From Carallia brachiata (Eukaryota; Streptophyta; Magnoliopsida; Malpighiales; Rhizophoraceae), in the NCBI GenBank assembly GCA_021464245.1, contig JADCRB010000040.1:7412575-7476574 (forward strand): a stretch of 64,000 nucleotides of DNA, read 5' to 3'. Shown here piece after piece: positions 12,376 through 24,804 of this stretch (its first letter is position 1; each line of letters begins with the position of its first letter). The notes under the pieces are model-generated. The model made no database searches and was not told where the DNA came from. It saw nothing but the letters and a program-made list of their open reading frames with translations. Both the position numbers and the translations under genes were made by a program.

Positions 12376-14604
12376 TGTAATGTTTATAAAATTTTAACTG
12401 TAAATTTTGTCAATTTTTATATATTTTATTTTTATTTATATATAGATAGAGTTATAAGGCCGTTTTCTCTCCGACTCTTTAATATTTATTTGTGGAATCA
12501 GCAAAAACAGCTCCCGGTTCATTGACCGTTGTTTTGACTTGTGACGAGTGATGGGTGAGCGACAAAGACTTCTCTTGATTACTTACTTTTTTTTTTTTAA
12601 TTTTATTTTAAATTTTATTTTTTTTTTTTTTTTGTGGTTGTCAATTTGTGTGGATGATGAGGAAACTGTAACTTGCCATGTTCGTCGTTTTCTGACTCGA
12701 TGCCATGCCGCCTGACATGTCACCTGTTAAATTAACGTATTTGGTCACATTTTTACGGTGTAAAGTATATGATTTAACTCTAAAAAAAATATATTTTATT
12801 ATCCTCTCGTCTTTATTATATATTTTAATCTAAGTTCGAAAAATCAAACTGGTTATTAAATCGAAAAAATTTAAAGATTTAAAAATTTAAAATTCAATCA
12901 GTTTAATTAGAATTGAACTAATAAAATCGATATTTAATATTAAATATATAAAAATTAAATATTTATAGACATAATATATAAAATATTAATATATTAAACA
13001 TGATATTATATAATATATAAGTATTATATATGTATTTATTAAAATAACAATATTTGTAGATTTAACATATAAGATATACAATTTATTGCATGGTGAGATT
13101 AACAATTAATAAAATTAATATATTAATGTATGTAAATAAATTTAAAATAGATAATTTTAAAAAAATTTCGTTTATATATGAGGTGAAAGGTTTATATAAG
13201 TTATATAGTTCATATTTATGTTGCAAATAGTATGATAAAAGTTTTGATAAAAGATAATAGATATTTAAAGAAATTTATATTATAAAAAAAATATTTATAA
13301 AATATTAAGTATATTCTAAAAAATATTAAATATTTTTAACAAAATATGAGATAAAGATAATAATTTGCTTTATTTTTATAGACTAATTTCTTAGAGTGTC
13401 ATATTATAATTGATATATTTATAATTCAATGTAAGTTTTGAATTTCAAAATTAATTATAAACTATTGATACAAATTTTGAGTTCCCAAAGTGACCATTGC
13501 CCAATGCATCCTTTGTTTGGACATTACCCATAGCCTTTCGTTTTTTGAACGTTACCCAATACATCTTTCCTTTTTCCCAAAGACCGAACTGCCTCCATAG
13601 TTTTATGACTGTCTGAATTTTGTAGGAGCGCCACGTCGCCTGTCGCTGATTGATCGAACCGAAAAAATCAAACTGACACTAGTTTAGTTGAACTGATCGA
13701 TTTTTCAATCTTTTTATTAATTTATTAACATTCTGACTTTTTGCCATAACCGAACCAAATCATAAAACGGTTTTCCGATTTTTTTATTGAATCAATCGGT
13801 CTAATTTGGTACTGAAAACCATAATTTAATAAGTAATTACGTAATAGTACTCTTATAGATATTCACATGATGCTCTCGTTTTATTAAAAAAAAAAATTTC
13901 AGGTTGTGAGAGTTATCTTCGTATTGCGATAATGAATTAAGACTTGAATGTCATGTGCAAAATGTGTGATTTAATGTGGGGTTTATACAACTTAGAATTT
14001 TTTTTGGACCAATATACAACCTAGACTTGTTGGAAATGAATTAAGTCGCCGCCGCTTCAGTTGCCGCCGCTGGAATAGTTGGAAATGGTTTCTGTTGGAC
14101 TTTTGTGTATTGGATGATATGTATTGACGGTGTATTTGTTTATGGTTGTAGCTTGGCTGTCTCGGATTTCGTTGTTGGAAATATTGGGACAAATTCTACC
14201 AGTAGTCTACCATGATACAATAAGTGCTACTGTATGTAACTTTATCTGGTTATGTTTGGTTTAATTAACACCTCAAGATTAATTAGATTTAAAATAACTA
14301 GTAACTAATCTCAAAATTTATGTCTTAATTGTTAAATTCAGTCGGATTATATGATTTGTATGTCTTTAATGCCGATTTTTTCTCTTACTTTAAGTAGGTA
14401 TTTTTGATGTTATTGTGTCGACCTAATGTATAAATTCCCTGCATATTAATGCAACAATTTCTACTTCGGTCAAAAAGAAATATATACAATTTAAACTTTC
14501 TATTGAGCTTTTGGTTGTATTCTCCTACGTTAGATAGTTATCCACTATCTCCTAATCACTCCGACTGCGCTCGATCTACTTTTTGTTGCTTGCAATTTAG
14601 ATGC
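12376..14604. other. Gene-free AT-rich spacer
   Basis: Long A/T runs fill 12580-13440. Near 12830-12945 and 13650-13820 there are loosely inverted blocks rich in AACCGAAA/TCGGTT words, possibly the ends of another decayed MITE. I find no credible exon or RNA gene. Confidence 0.5.
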
Positions 14605-14607
14605 TAA

Positions 14608-16181
14608 TGGTCCGTTTGGAATGGATTTTGTTTTCTGTTTTATGTTTATTTTTCACAAAAAAAAAATACAAAATGTTAGTATTGATTTTTTGTTTCTGTT
14701 TTTTTGTTAAAAAGGTAAAAGTGTTTTTTCAAAGAAAAAAAATAAATTGGGAAAACAATAAAAACTAACTTTCCGATTTTGGTTTTTCACTTTTTTTTTT
14801 TATACTTTTCTCTTACAACATTTTCTTTCTCTATCATCCTCTTTATCATATCTCTCTTTACATCCTCTTTCTATTCCTCTATATCTTTTCTCTCACTACT
14901 CATCTCTCTCTACCCTCTCTCTCCCTTTTCTATCTCTACCATTCTCTCTCTACCCCTCTCTCTATTTCTCTCTCTACTCATTCTCTCTACCCTCTCTCTC
15001 CCTTTTCTATCTCTACCATTATCTCTCTACCCTCTCTCTCTATTTTCTCTCTCTACTCATTCTCTCTCTACCCTCTCTCTCCCTTTTCTATCTCTACCAT
15101 TCTCTCTCTACCCTCTCTCTCTATTTTCTCTCTCTACTCATTCTCTCTCTACCCTCTCTCTCCCTTTTCTATCTCTACCATTCTCTCTCTACCCTCTCTC
15201 TCTATTTTCTCTCTCTACTCATTCTCTCTCCACCCTCTCTCCCTTTTCTATCTACCATTCTCTCTCTACCCTCTCTCTCTATTTTCTCTCTCTACTCATT
15301 CTCTCTCTACCCTCTCTCTCCTTTTTCTATCTCTATCATTCTCTCTACCCTCTCTCCCCTTTTTCTATCTCTACCATTCTCTCTCTACCCTCTCTCTCTT
15401 TTCTCTCTCTACTCATTCTTGTTATACCCTCTTTCTCCTTTTTCTCTTTCTACCATTCTCTATACTAATTCTCCCTCTACCCACTCTCTCTCTCTCTCTC
15501 TCCTTTTCTCCCTCAACCATTTTCTCTACTCATTCTCTCTATACCCACTCTCTCTCTCATTTTTCTCTCTCTACCATTCTCTCTTCTTTTTCTTGCTCTA
15601 TCATTCTCTCTACTCGTTCTCTCTCTCTCTCTTTTTTCTCTCTACCATTTTCTGTCTACCCATATTCTCTCTCCTTTCTGTCTACCCACATTCTCTCTCC
15701 TTTTCTCGCTCTACTATTATCTCTCTACCCTCTGTCTCTCCTTTTTCTCTCTCTAGTCATTCACTCTCTACCCAGACTCTCTCTCTTTTTTTTTCTTGTT
15801 TTACCATTCTCTCTACTCATTCTCTCTTACCCTCTCTCTCATTTTTCTCTCTCTACTATTCTGTTTACTCATCTTTCTCAACCCTTTCTCTTTCTGTCAT
15901 TCTCTCTACTCATTCTCTTTCTTCTCTCTTTCTCTCTTCTTTTTCTCTCTCTACTCATTCTCTCTCTACCGTCTTTCTCTCTCTCTCTCCCTTTTTTCTC
16001 TCTATATTTATATTCTTTTTACCATTTCTATCACTATCCTTTTTCTATCTATTTTTTTTATTCTTATAAAAAAAAAATAAAAATTAACAGTAATAAACAC
16101 AAAAATTCAGCAAACAACAAAAACTAAAAACAAAAAATGAAAAACAGAAACGAAAAACTGACAGCGTCTTCAAACGGGCCC
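14608..16181. mobile_element. Tourist/PIF-Harbinger-like element carrying a CT minisatellite (copy 1)
   Basis: The element is 1,574 bp. Its ends are inverted: left TGGTCCGTTTGGAAT, and right, reverse-complemented, GGGCCCGTTTGAAG. It is flanked by the trinucleotide TAA (14605-14607 and 16182-16184), the typical PIF/Harbinger target. About 200 bp at the left and about 120 bp at the right are A/T-rich ends with TTTTTGTTTCTG-like words. Everything between is a pyrimidine-rich tandem array. A second copy, inverted relative to this one, lies at 29990-31188. No transposase is encoded. Confidence 0.8.
14808..16055 (+). repeat. CT-rich minisatellite with an 81-bp higher-order unit
   Basis: This is a near-pure pyrimidine strand built from CTCTCTACC, CTACTCATT and CCCTTTTCTATC words. 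In 14980-15300 two related half-units of about 40 bp alternate to give an 81-bp period (for example, TTCTCTCTCTACCC recurs at 15060 and 15141). The array becomes irregular to the right. Long Ser/Leu-rich open frames through it are a by-product of the repeat, not genes. Confidence 0.9.
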
Positions 16182-16184
16182 TAA

Positions 16185-17400
16185 ACTACTGCATTGGCAC
16201 CTTCATTCCAACAGGCATTTGTGCAATTTTTGACACCGAAAAGTCGGAAACGTTATTCCAATGGAAAAGGATCATTTATTTTAGCTTACGCATTGCCTTT
16301 TATTTTTATTTTTTTTTTATTACAAAGGAAGCTATAATAGCTACGGAAAATTTTTTTGACAATGCAAGCATATAAATACGTAAGTATGTAATAATTTGAT
16401 TCATTAGATCATACAAAATTTATTGAATTTAACAAAAAATAAATTATTAACAATTATTAAATTAACTATATATTTTTTATATACTTTATTATACATATTT
16501 TCATAATCTTATTCCTATCTTGTATGTACCACTACCGTGGTGTTCACAACTGTTATTTTTTAATCTTTGGTTGGCTGTCGGATGGCCCAAGTCCAAATGG
16601 TGGTGGTTGGCATGGTCAATTTATGATGCCAGTTGCTAATCGACAATAAGATAATTAAAGGCCCTGTCGCTCGAGACAGTTGGCACCTTGCTTAGTACAC
16701 AAGAAAGAAAATGACACGCCTACGACGTTGCCACATGCCCACAACCAACATCATAACTTCAACAAAATTTTCTTTTAAAAAATATCTAATTTCAATTAAA
16801 AAAATGCAAACACACGGCTAGAAAACGTCTAAGATTAATTGTTTTCGGATTGGATTTGCAAGGTCTTTAAGCGAAGCTGTACGAATTCAAAGTGCTGAGC
16901 TGTGATGATCATTGAAAATGACACTCGCTTCTCTTACCTGGCGCTCCTCGAGAACCTCTTAACATGCAAAAGCCATGACTTAACGTGAACGTTGCACCAA
17001 ACATATACTGCTACGACCACCAGAGTTAATACTATAATTACAATTCAAACTGAATACCTTTTTTTTTTTTGATTACACAAATTCTTTTTGCTAGACCTCC
17101 AACTCCAACTCCATAGATTAGTAAATTTCATCCACAGAAATATAGTTGGATGTCTTGAGATTAAGCGCTTGCCATAACACCAAAAGACCAACGGGATGGC
17201 CCTTTCTCATTTTAGTTATTGAGATTAACTGCCACGGAACCAAAAATGGGGAAAAAGAACGAGAATGTATGGAACTGAGAGCTTTCGAGAATATGTATCC
17301 TCTGAAAGGATTAATGGTAGTCAAATTCAGAAACTAGTTGCACCTGTAAGGACCAGATCGCCAATGCACTTGCAAAGACTGTTTTTGCATTCCTAATTAA
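16185..17400. other. Spacer and 3' UTR of the BASS4-type gene
   Basis: No coding exon is seen. The right end (about 17050-17400) is less AT-rich and probably holds the 3' UTR of the minus-strand carrier gene whose stop is at 17401-17403. Confidence 0.45.
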
Positions 17401-20400
17401 TCAGGCTACCTTTGCGTCTTTTGGTGCAGGATGCTTCCGGAGCCAGGAGTTAACCAGAAAAGAGTCCAGGATGATCTGCATATGCTAATTCGTGTCAGAG
17501 TACCCCCGAGTGTAAGACAAGAGAAAGACACACTCAGACATGGACAACCTGATTTAAATGAGCAGCGACACAAGGAAGAACGAGCAAACCAGATTCACCA
17601 AACACACCGCCGAGTTGTTCCACCACTGCTACTAGTACAGGAAGAGTTTTCTGAACAAACCCGTGAAGATATCAAGCATCAGCAATTGCTGAGTATAAAA
17701 AAATGGTGGAAAATCAATCACCAATCTGCGTTTCTTCTGTCTCTCCATTCTTGTTACTTTTCTCACTCATACTCATGCTTGTGCCAAAACTTTAAGAATT
17801 TCACGGTGATAGAAGTGCATTCATTGGCAAAAATTCTGTTGAAGGGAAGAATTGAATGTGACCTGGCTGGCAACAAGCACAAAGGCACTGGCATTTTCTT
17901 CTCTTGCAAAGATTGATCTGCTGCCTCCAGAGACAGCCGAGAGTCCGCACAGAGCAAGAGAATTAAAAGCTAGTAGGATGATGTGCAAAAGTCTGCAATA
18001 CACAGTTTGTCTTCCTGTCAGTTGACACTAATACACTGGAGCCAAAATGTCATCAGCAATTATAAAATGTAATAAATGTCATACATATCTCAAATACAAT
18101 TTCTTAGTTTGCCTCAAATGTACAATTATATGTCCTGCAATAAATAGTTCAATATCTCTTCAAAAGTATGACAACATTGGGATTTAAGGTCAAAAAAAAA
18201 AAAAAAAAAGGCACGAGAAGAGGAAAAAAATGGCTATTAGTTAATTTTTTTATCAATTTTTCAGGCCTGGCCCCGGTAGATGTGAAGTGAACATGATCTC
18301 TCAACCTTCACCATTTTTACTGTAAGTGGCCTCTCTTGGGCACAAACCCATGCACTTGTGATTGGCAGTTGGAGCTTTTACATCATACTAGAAAAGGACC
18401 TCCACAGAAAATTACAAGATAGTTCCCATATCCTGAGTCACTGCAATCTTCATACCATCACATGAGTACCAAAGAGGAACTGGATTTAAGACTACGTCAG
18501 CTAACTAGCCATTGCAAATCCTGAGATCCCAAGGAATCAGAAGCATAATTTGAACTTAGTTATGAGTTCAGAATGACTGATGTCTGAGTGTGATCCAGGC
18601 ACCGCCAGTAAATGGCTCACCCATGTGCTACTAAAGTCACATGCATAAGACTTGGTTTATTTTCATGGCTAATTACTGTTAACATTCAGCATTGATAAGA
18701 AAACAAAAGAGTAAAGGCTCTGAGCAAGATGATAAGTTTGGAAAACATACGCTCCCATTCCCACAGCTACAAGGAAAACTGAAGGCTTAACCATAAGCAG
18801 CAGTGACCTCGACCTGCTCACCTGTATCCATGGCACCTGAATGTACATAATGGTTTTATTGCCCAATATCATGATAAACCAAGAAAGCAATCTCAGACAG
18901 ATATGCAACTACCATTCAGATTTTCTTCTATAAAAAATATTGAAACCAAAATACCGTGCCACACAAGACAGTCAGAATTGCAGAGTTTTAGTGGTTACAG
19001 CTAAGGGAATCCTTTCCTTTCTCAGATTGATAAAAATGTGGAAGGGAAATTCCAGAAAGCCCACAATTATGTGGGCAATGCCATTCTAGAGTGTCAATTC
19101 GCTACTTTTAGGTATCTCACTAATTCAATCTATTCAAATTCAGAAAAAAAATGTGAATTTGTCACACGGGCACTGGCATTCTTTCTTGAAAGTAATTATA
19201 TTGGCAAGAATGCTAATGGATATGAAACTTACTAAACTCAGGAAAATCGCACTGATCTTTGATAAATGCTTTCGATTTTGATCAACAAACTCTGCCAAGC
19301 CTGAAATGCACATTGTATTAGAAATAAAAGAATACATTTCTAAATGCACTACAAACTCACATTACCTTTTAAAATAGACAAATTTTTGGCCATAAAAATC
19401 ATTAACAACATAAGCATCATTACTGGGACACGTCTGGTGCAACAGTAGGTCTTAGCTTCACATCGAAGATGAAATCAAAGCAATCACCTTCACTAAAAAG
19501 AGAGGGAAAAGAGAAGCTAACAGATAGGAGCATTTCCTCATTCCTTTTCAGATGCCTTCTTTGAAAGGTAATAACTGAGGAGCAGGTCAATCTTTCAATA
19601 CAACTTTGCTAGCTTCTCCAAAACAAAATATTTTATGGAAATTTTAAAGGCACTTCTAAAGCCATGTTTATCTACCTAACCTCATACATAAATGCTTTTA
19701 CTGAGTTCCTAACAGGAAAACAAGCCAACAGAAGTTCAAACTTTGTGATTAGTAATGACAATATGAAACTCACCTTTGAAGGATTCTCGAAAAGCCTGTC
19801 AATCAAAAGGCATAAGTTATAACCATAAATGATAAAAGCAAGCCAAGAGCATGGCAAAACATATAAGACCATATGATTCTACTGGCATGTTTCCAAGCAG
19901 AAACTGACAGAAGATTTACAACTTATGTTGTTTGCACAAAGTCTTCTAACAACAAGAGACTGTAGGATTCCCCTCCCATCCGAGAAGGAGAAGTTTCTCT
20001 AATGATAAATATGTTGACTAAGATGATGTTCTGCAAAACTACTTTTATCATGAGTCTCTATCAAGTAACTCAAGTAATTACCTTCCCCAGTATAAGGGGG
20101 ACAAGAAGTGTAACAACAAGGCTTCTAAACAGTTGCTTGGTAGGAACAGAGACACCAACCCCAGCAGCTATGAATTTGGAGATAGAAAATGGAACCTGAG
20201 AAATAACACAAGATCATATTTGACATTAGCACGGCACAATGAGGAAATTATACCTGTAAAGCAAATGAAACTCATGCGAGAGAGAGAGAGAGAGAGAGAG
20301 GCCGAGAGGTCGCACATCAGACCAGATAGAGAGGGCCAAGAGGTTGCACATCAGACCATTTGCCTGTAACTAATTACTAAACTTTGTTTAGAAATTAGCA

Positions 20401-23059
20401 TTTTCTGCTTGCTATCCTACAATGTTTATTTAGAGAATTGCATTTGCCTGTCTGTTTTATATTCCACGAGAATTGAAAATTATAACGATCCCAAGCAAAT
20501 TACAAAACCCTCCCAAATTTGGAAAACATTGCATTTTTCTTTTGGTGCTAGATTCCGGTATCTGGAAATCACATTGGCCTCTAATTAATTTGGTTCGAGT
20601 CGAGAAGGACCCACTAAGGGGGCAAAGCTCTCTTAACGTTTATTTTCTCCATACACAAGACTCGAACTCGAGACTTGACTTAAGGAAAACCAAGCTCCAG
20701 CCACTCAGACCAACAGGCATTGGTGAAAGCACTGCATTGAAAGACCTTTACTTTTAAGATCCAACAAACTGGATCCCTCCTGTTTCATGATACTTACCTG
20801 TCAATACAGCATCAAATCGGAGAAACCTTGAGCTACATTCAAGCACAATACACCCCTAAATGGAGCAAAGGATACCAATTTGCCCCTGGGGGGAACTTTA
20901 AATAGTTTTAGCCTGGGCTTCAAATTTCTCTAGAGGAACAACATTAAATAACAATTAACAAGAGCAACTTGAATTCCTGTTTCTCAGTCTATTAAGCATG
21001 AATGTCTATGGCTACAAATGTCTTTTTATAGCAAATATGACATGTGCAGCAGTAATATACAAATGTGGACCAGCTGACAGAAACCCATTTCTGCTACAAA
21101 GAGGTTGATTTGCTAAAATTGTCAAGGATGGACTTCAACAGAGGCTCACATGTGAAAGCACAATCCTAAAGAGTAAGATATCAGTAAGTAGAAATGCAAC
21201 ATAGGTGTATTGTGCTTAAAATTGGCATCGTGCTTTGTCCCAATTTTCCCATATAATTTCTAGCTGACATCGAGATCTCTTTTCTGGAAAAAGGAAGAAA
21301 AGATATGGAAAATAGGGACAAAGCACGATGCCAATTTTAAGCACAATCCTAAAGAGTAAGATATCAGTAAGTAGAAATGCAACATAGGTGTATTGTGCTT
21401 AAAATTGGCATCGTGCTTTGTCCCAATTTTCCCATACAATTTCTAGCTGACATCGAGATCTCTTTTCTGGAAAAAGGAAGAAAAGATATGGAAAATAGGA
21501 AAAAAGAGCATACGACTTTGTGATGCAACTCTAAATTGTAAGCTGCAGTTAATTTTCAAGCTCACATAATACATGGTAACTTCAAAGTGCAGAATAATAA
21601 CTCAGACATGAGCCAAAACGTTTTGGCACCCAATTAATTGGTATATATTGCTTATAAGTACAGATGTTACAACAGTGCATGATGCATCAAGATGAAACCA
21701 TCCAGATTATATCTTTAATGGCTGCCAGACATAGAATGCGGAGCTACAATTTAACCACATGTTAGTAAATATGCTTTGTCAAACTTACAATCAGAATTCC
21801 TAGAAGACTCGATATTACTGTCATTGCAAGAGCAAGTGCAGAATTTCCTCCTGCAAGCTGCACATGAAAAACAAAAGCTACTGTGAAGCATAAAATTTAT
21901 TTATAGGGATGTATGGAAATTTAAGAAACAACAATATTATAGCAGTAAACCTGAGTTAGAGCCACTCCACTCGATAAAGTAGTTGGCATACAACAAAATA
22001 AGGCCAGTCCTGCAGGAAAGGTTGAACTTAAAAAGATTTCAGCTAAGATAGAAAATAGCTTACGACTGTGGATGACACCCACTTTTAGTTAAAATTAGAA
22101 CAAATACATAATAAGATCTCACTAGCAAACATTTTCAATTACAGCAGCCACAAAAAAGGCTGAATATGCAATCCAGTTCAAGATTAATAAGGTCAATCTT
22201 AAGCCTTAACAGGAATTCACATCCAAGAAACAATTCATGCACAGATAAGAATGCAGCCAGCTGACATGCACAATGCTTTCTAAACACAATCAATCCGGCA
22301 TCAAAATGGCTCTTCGATGAAAAAGTGGCATATTAAAAGCAAAGACTCTCACACAGGTCAACTCAAGTTGCACCCACACTCAATGCATTTTCATTGACTG
22401 ATGCCATCTGGAATGCGCAAAAACGAAATCTTGAAACACCTGGTCCCAAGTTATTTAAAAAAGCAAAGACTCTCACACCGGCACGGGTCAACTTTCAGTT
22501 GCATTCAAGCATGTGACCATTCGGGTCCACTTATGCCAGCAACAGTTGAATCCACAACAAGAGCCATGTTTGATAACAAAGAAGAATTCATTTAGAAACT
22601 GCAGTACTCAGCAAAGCTTCATCACAATTTTCAAGAGAAAATAATCCATTTTTTTCCAAAATTGAAATTTAAATACAACTGAAACCAAAGATTTCGAAAT
22701 CATTTCCATACTAAGAATGATCTAAAAGTTAAGTCAACAAATCTATACAAATACAAGATCTCCTGATGTATACAGCACAGCAAAATGAATTCATTTCCAC
22801 TCCCAATGTAACACACGGACACACACACAGTCCAATTGCCAAACCTGTCACAAATTCCTGAGGCTGGAGCTTAATTAGCAAGATTATCCTTGAAAAATAT
22901 GGTGTAAATAACAGAATGGAGCACTGCATCAATAGAGTAGAAGCAGATCACTAGTTTATGCTAGCATCAGTATAACACCATTGCAAGTGGCATATACAAA
23001 TTGCAAAACACCCAGCAGACAAGAAGATAGATCCCATCCCCCCAAAAAAACCAGAACGC

Positions 23060-23091
<32 letters not shown>

Positions 23092-24096
23092 GACAGAACA
23101 CAAACTCATCTCTCAACCCACATATAATCATGCAAAGGAGCTCTTAAAAAAAAAAAAAAAACAGGAACAAAACAACAGAAAATAAAAGAAAAAAACTGAA
23201 CCTAAAAAATGGATAATGGCAGCAAGAATTTCAAGTTCATACAAGCCCGAAAACTCCCACGGGCCAGGCTTCCACAGCAGCACTGATATCCCCATTCCTC
23301 AACGTCAAACCTGCCTCATCCAGCAGATTAAAAAACAAAAAAAAAGGATAAGGCACCAAACTAGAGGGGGGGAAAATTAAACGAAAATCCACCACAAATC
23401 AATTAAATGTACAGTATCGACTTTCTAACCAGAGATTATAAAAATGCCAAAAGTGCTGAACTTTGACAGATAATATCTATCAGCAAGACATCCCAGACTA
23501 GGATTTGCAAGTCCTAGCAATACTCCACCAGTTAGTGCTGCAAATAACACCGTACAGCAGTATCCTAAGTATGTGATAGACACCCAAAGAATGAACAAAC
23601 ACAAATCGTAATCAAATAATGCCTAAAACATTAATACCCAGCGGAAGAAAATTATCCGCCGTGAAATTCAAGAACCAATGTAACGTATTCGCCAGACCAG
23701 GTTTGGCAGCTTCACTTCCATTGCCATCTACCTAACAACATCCACAACAATCCCTTCAAAAAAATAATAAAAGGCAACTGCCAATTAAACTACTCTGTTC
23801 TACGAATTTTCCAAACCGGAAGAATATATATATACATATATAAAGAAAGACGAGTTTGTGTTTAAATGTTAGTGCCAAATTATCAAACTCGATATATTAT
23901 CGGGGACCTGATGGGGCTGTCCAGAGGCTCTGGTTATGACGCCAGGCAATATGGAGGGACGGCGGCAGCCCCCTCTTATAGAGACTGAGCCGGTGGAGTA
24001 CCGCACCGGAAAGTTCGGCTTCCGCCAGTGGTGGCGCGACGCTGGCAATTGCGCGGATGGGATAGTTAGCAGTAGGGATTGGATGCTTCCCGCCAT
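17401..24096 (-). CDS. BASS4: Plastid sodium/metabolite cotransporter, BASS4 type
   Basis: Fourteen coding exons: 24096-23908, 23731-23638, 23537-23430, 23310-23243, 22923-22845, 22009-21951, 21857-21789, 20195-20082, 19795-19774, 19300-19233, 18836-18751, 17992-17863, 17650-17549 and 17475-17401. All introns are GT-AG and phases agree at every junction. The total is 420 residues. The first ~63 residues are Ser/Arg-rich and basic, like a chloroplast transit peptide. The rest is the SBF-like bile acid:sodium symporter fold with many hydrophobic segments, for example ILLFTPYFSRIILLIKLQPQ. The conserved core PTTLSSGVALTQLAGGNSAL spans exons 6 and 7, followed later by PWIQVSRSRSLL and the last carrier segment KTLPVLVAVVEQLGG. 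Family knowledge places such carriers in the plastid inner envelope; the substrate of BASS4 is not firmly known. Exon 9 is only 22 nt. The start lies 708 bp from the divergent aminopeptidase start. No break is seen. Confidence 0.93.
20277..20300. repeat. (GA)n microsatellite in BASS4 intron 7
   Basis: About twelve GA units lie just upstream, in BASS4 sense, of... the exon 8 side of intron 7. They are followed by two loose copies of a GCACATCAGACCA word at 20310-20360. Confidence 0.85.
20535..20718 (-). mobile_element. tRNA-derived SINE-like insertion in BASS4 intron 7
   Basis: On the minus strand there is a pol III A-box-like TTGGTCTGAGTGGCTGG, then about 35 bp later a B-box-like GAGTTCGAGTC. 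This spacing is typical of a tRNA head. A non-tRNA body follows leftwards. I cannot define the tail or target duplication, nor name the family. Confidence 0.55.
21158..21499. repeat. 183-bp tandem duplication with an inverted spacer, BASS4 intron 7
   Basis: Copy 1 is 21158-21316 and copy 2 is 21341-21499, almost identical over about 159 bp. The 24-bp spacer is the reverse complement of part of each copy. As a result 21209-21241 and 21315-21347 form a perfect 33-bp inverted repeat around a 73-nt loop. This pattern fits template switching during replication. Confidence 0.9.
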
Positions 24097-24804
24097 TCGT
24101 TACTCGTCGTCAGCGAAACTCGAAACAGCACGAAGCTCGATTCCGGAATTTTTGTTGCGGAAAAAGTTGCTGTCATGGTTTGGGCCCGACTCCCGAGAGT
24201 TGGATCGGTTTGATGGGTCGCGTAAAGTGCGGAAACGAAAACACTATTTAGCCACATTTAATAGAAAGTATTAAATTAAAAAATATTAAGTTAAAAAAAA
24301 TAAATAAATAATTAGATATTTTTAAATTAATTATATATTTTTTATAAATTTACTTACGTATATTTTTTTAATTAAATATTGTATAATTTTAATATTATAT
24401 TAATTAAATTATTATGAATTTGTAGTTTAAATAGTTGTAATATTACGTTAGTTAAAGATTTTTCTTTTTTGTAATGAAATTCATTAGGAGGATAGAAATC
24501 ATAAGACAGAAGATTTGTTAATAACGTAATAATTATAAATATTTATATAATAAAACTAATAAAATATATAAAAAAAATCAACACAATTACATAAATATAA
24601 ATTATAATTATATTATAAATACTTTTTCTATCGACCACTATTTTATGCCCTCTAATATTTTTCTTTTTTTAATATACATAAGCTAAAGAGAAGTAAAAAA
24701 TTCTAGTTGCTAACCCGAAGAATTCTAAAGACTTCGAATTGCATTGGGTGGTCCGTGGTCGTCATCGTGCTACAGCCCCACACTGCACTGAAGTAACAAG
24801 AAAA
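24097..24804. promoter_or_regulatory. Divergent promoter region between the BASS4-type and aminopeptidase genes
   Basis: Only 708 bp separate the two divergent start codons. The centre (24260-24680) is very AT-rich, and both edges are GC-richer and probably 5' UTR. I cannot place TATA boxes with confidence in such AT-rich DNA. Shared regulation is possible but not shown. Confidence 0.6.

Noticed and set aside
14779..16080. Long plus-strand open frames of about 229 and 216 residues rich in Ser and Leu
   Set aside because: They read through the CT minisatellite. Codons such as CTC/TCT give Leu/Ser in any frame, and several frames are open at once. No domain or conserved start is present.
20570..20640. 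A functional tRNA gene in BASS4 intron 7
   Set aside because: Box-like motifs are present on the minus strand, but the cloverleaf stems do not pair. The context is better explained as a SINE.
23936..24274. 112-residue plus-strand frame opposite BASS4 exon 1
   Set aside because: It is antisense to a well-supported transit-peptide exon, has no domain, and is explained by the local higher GC.
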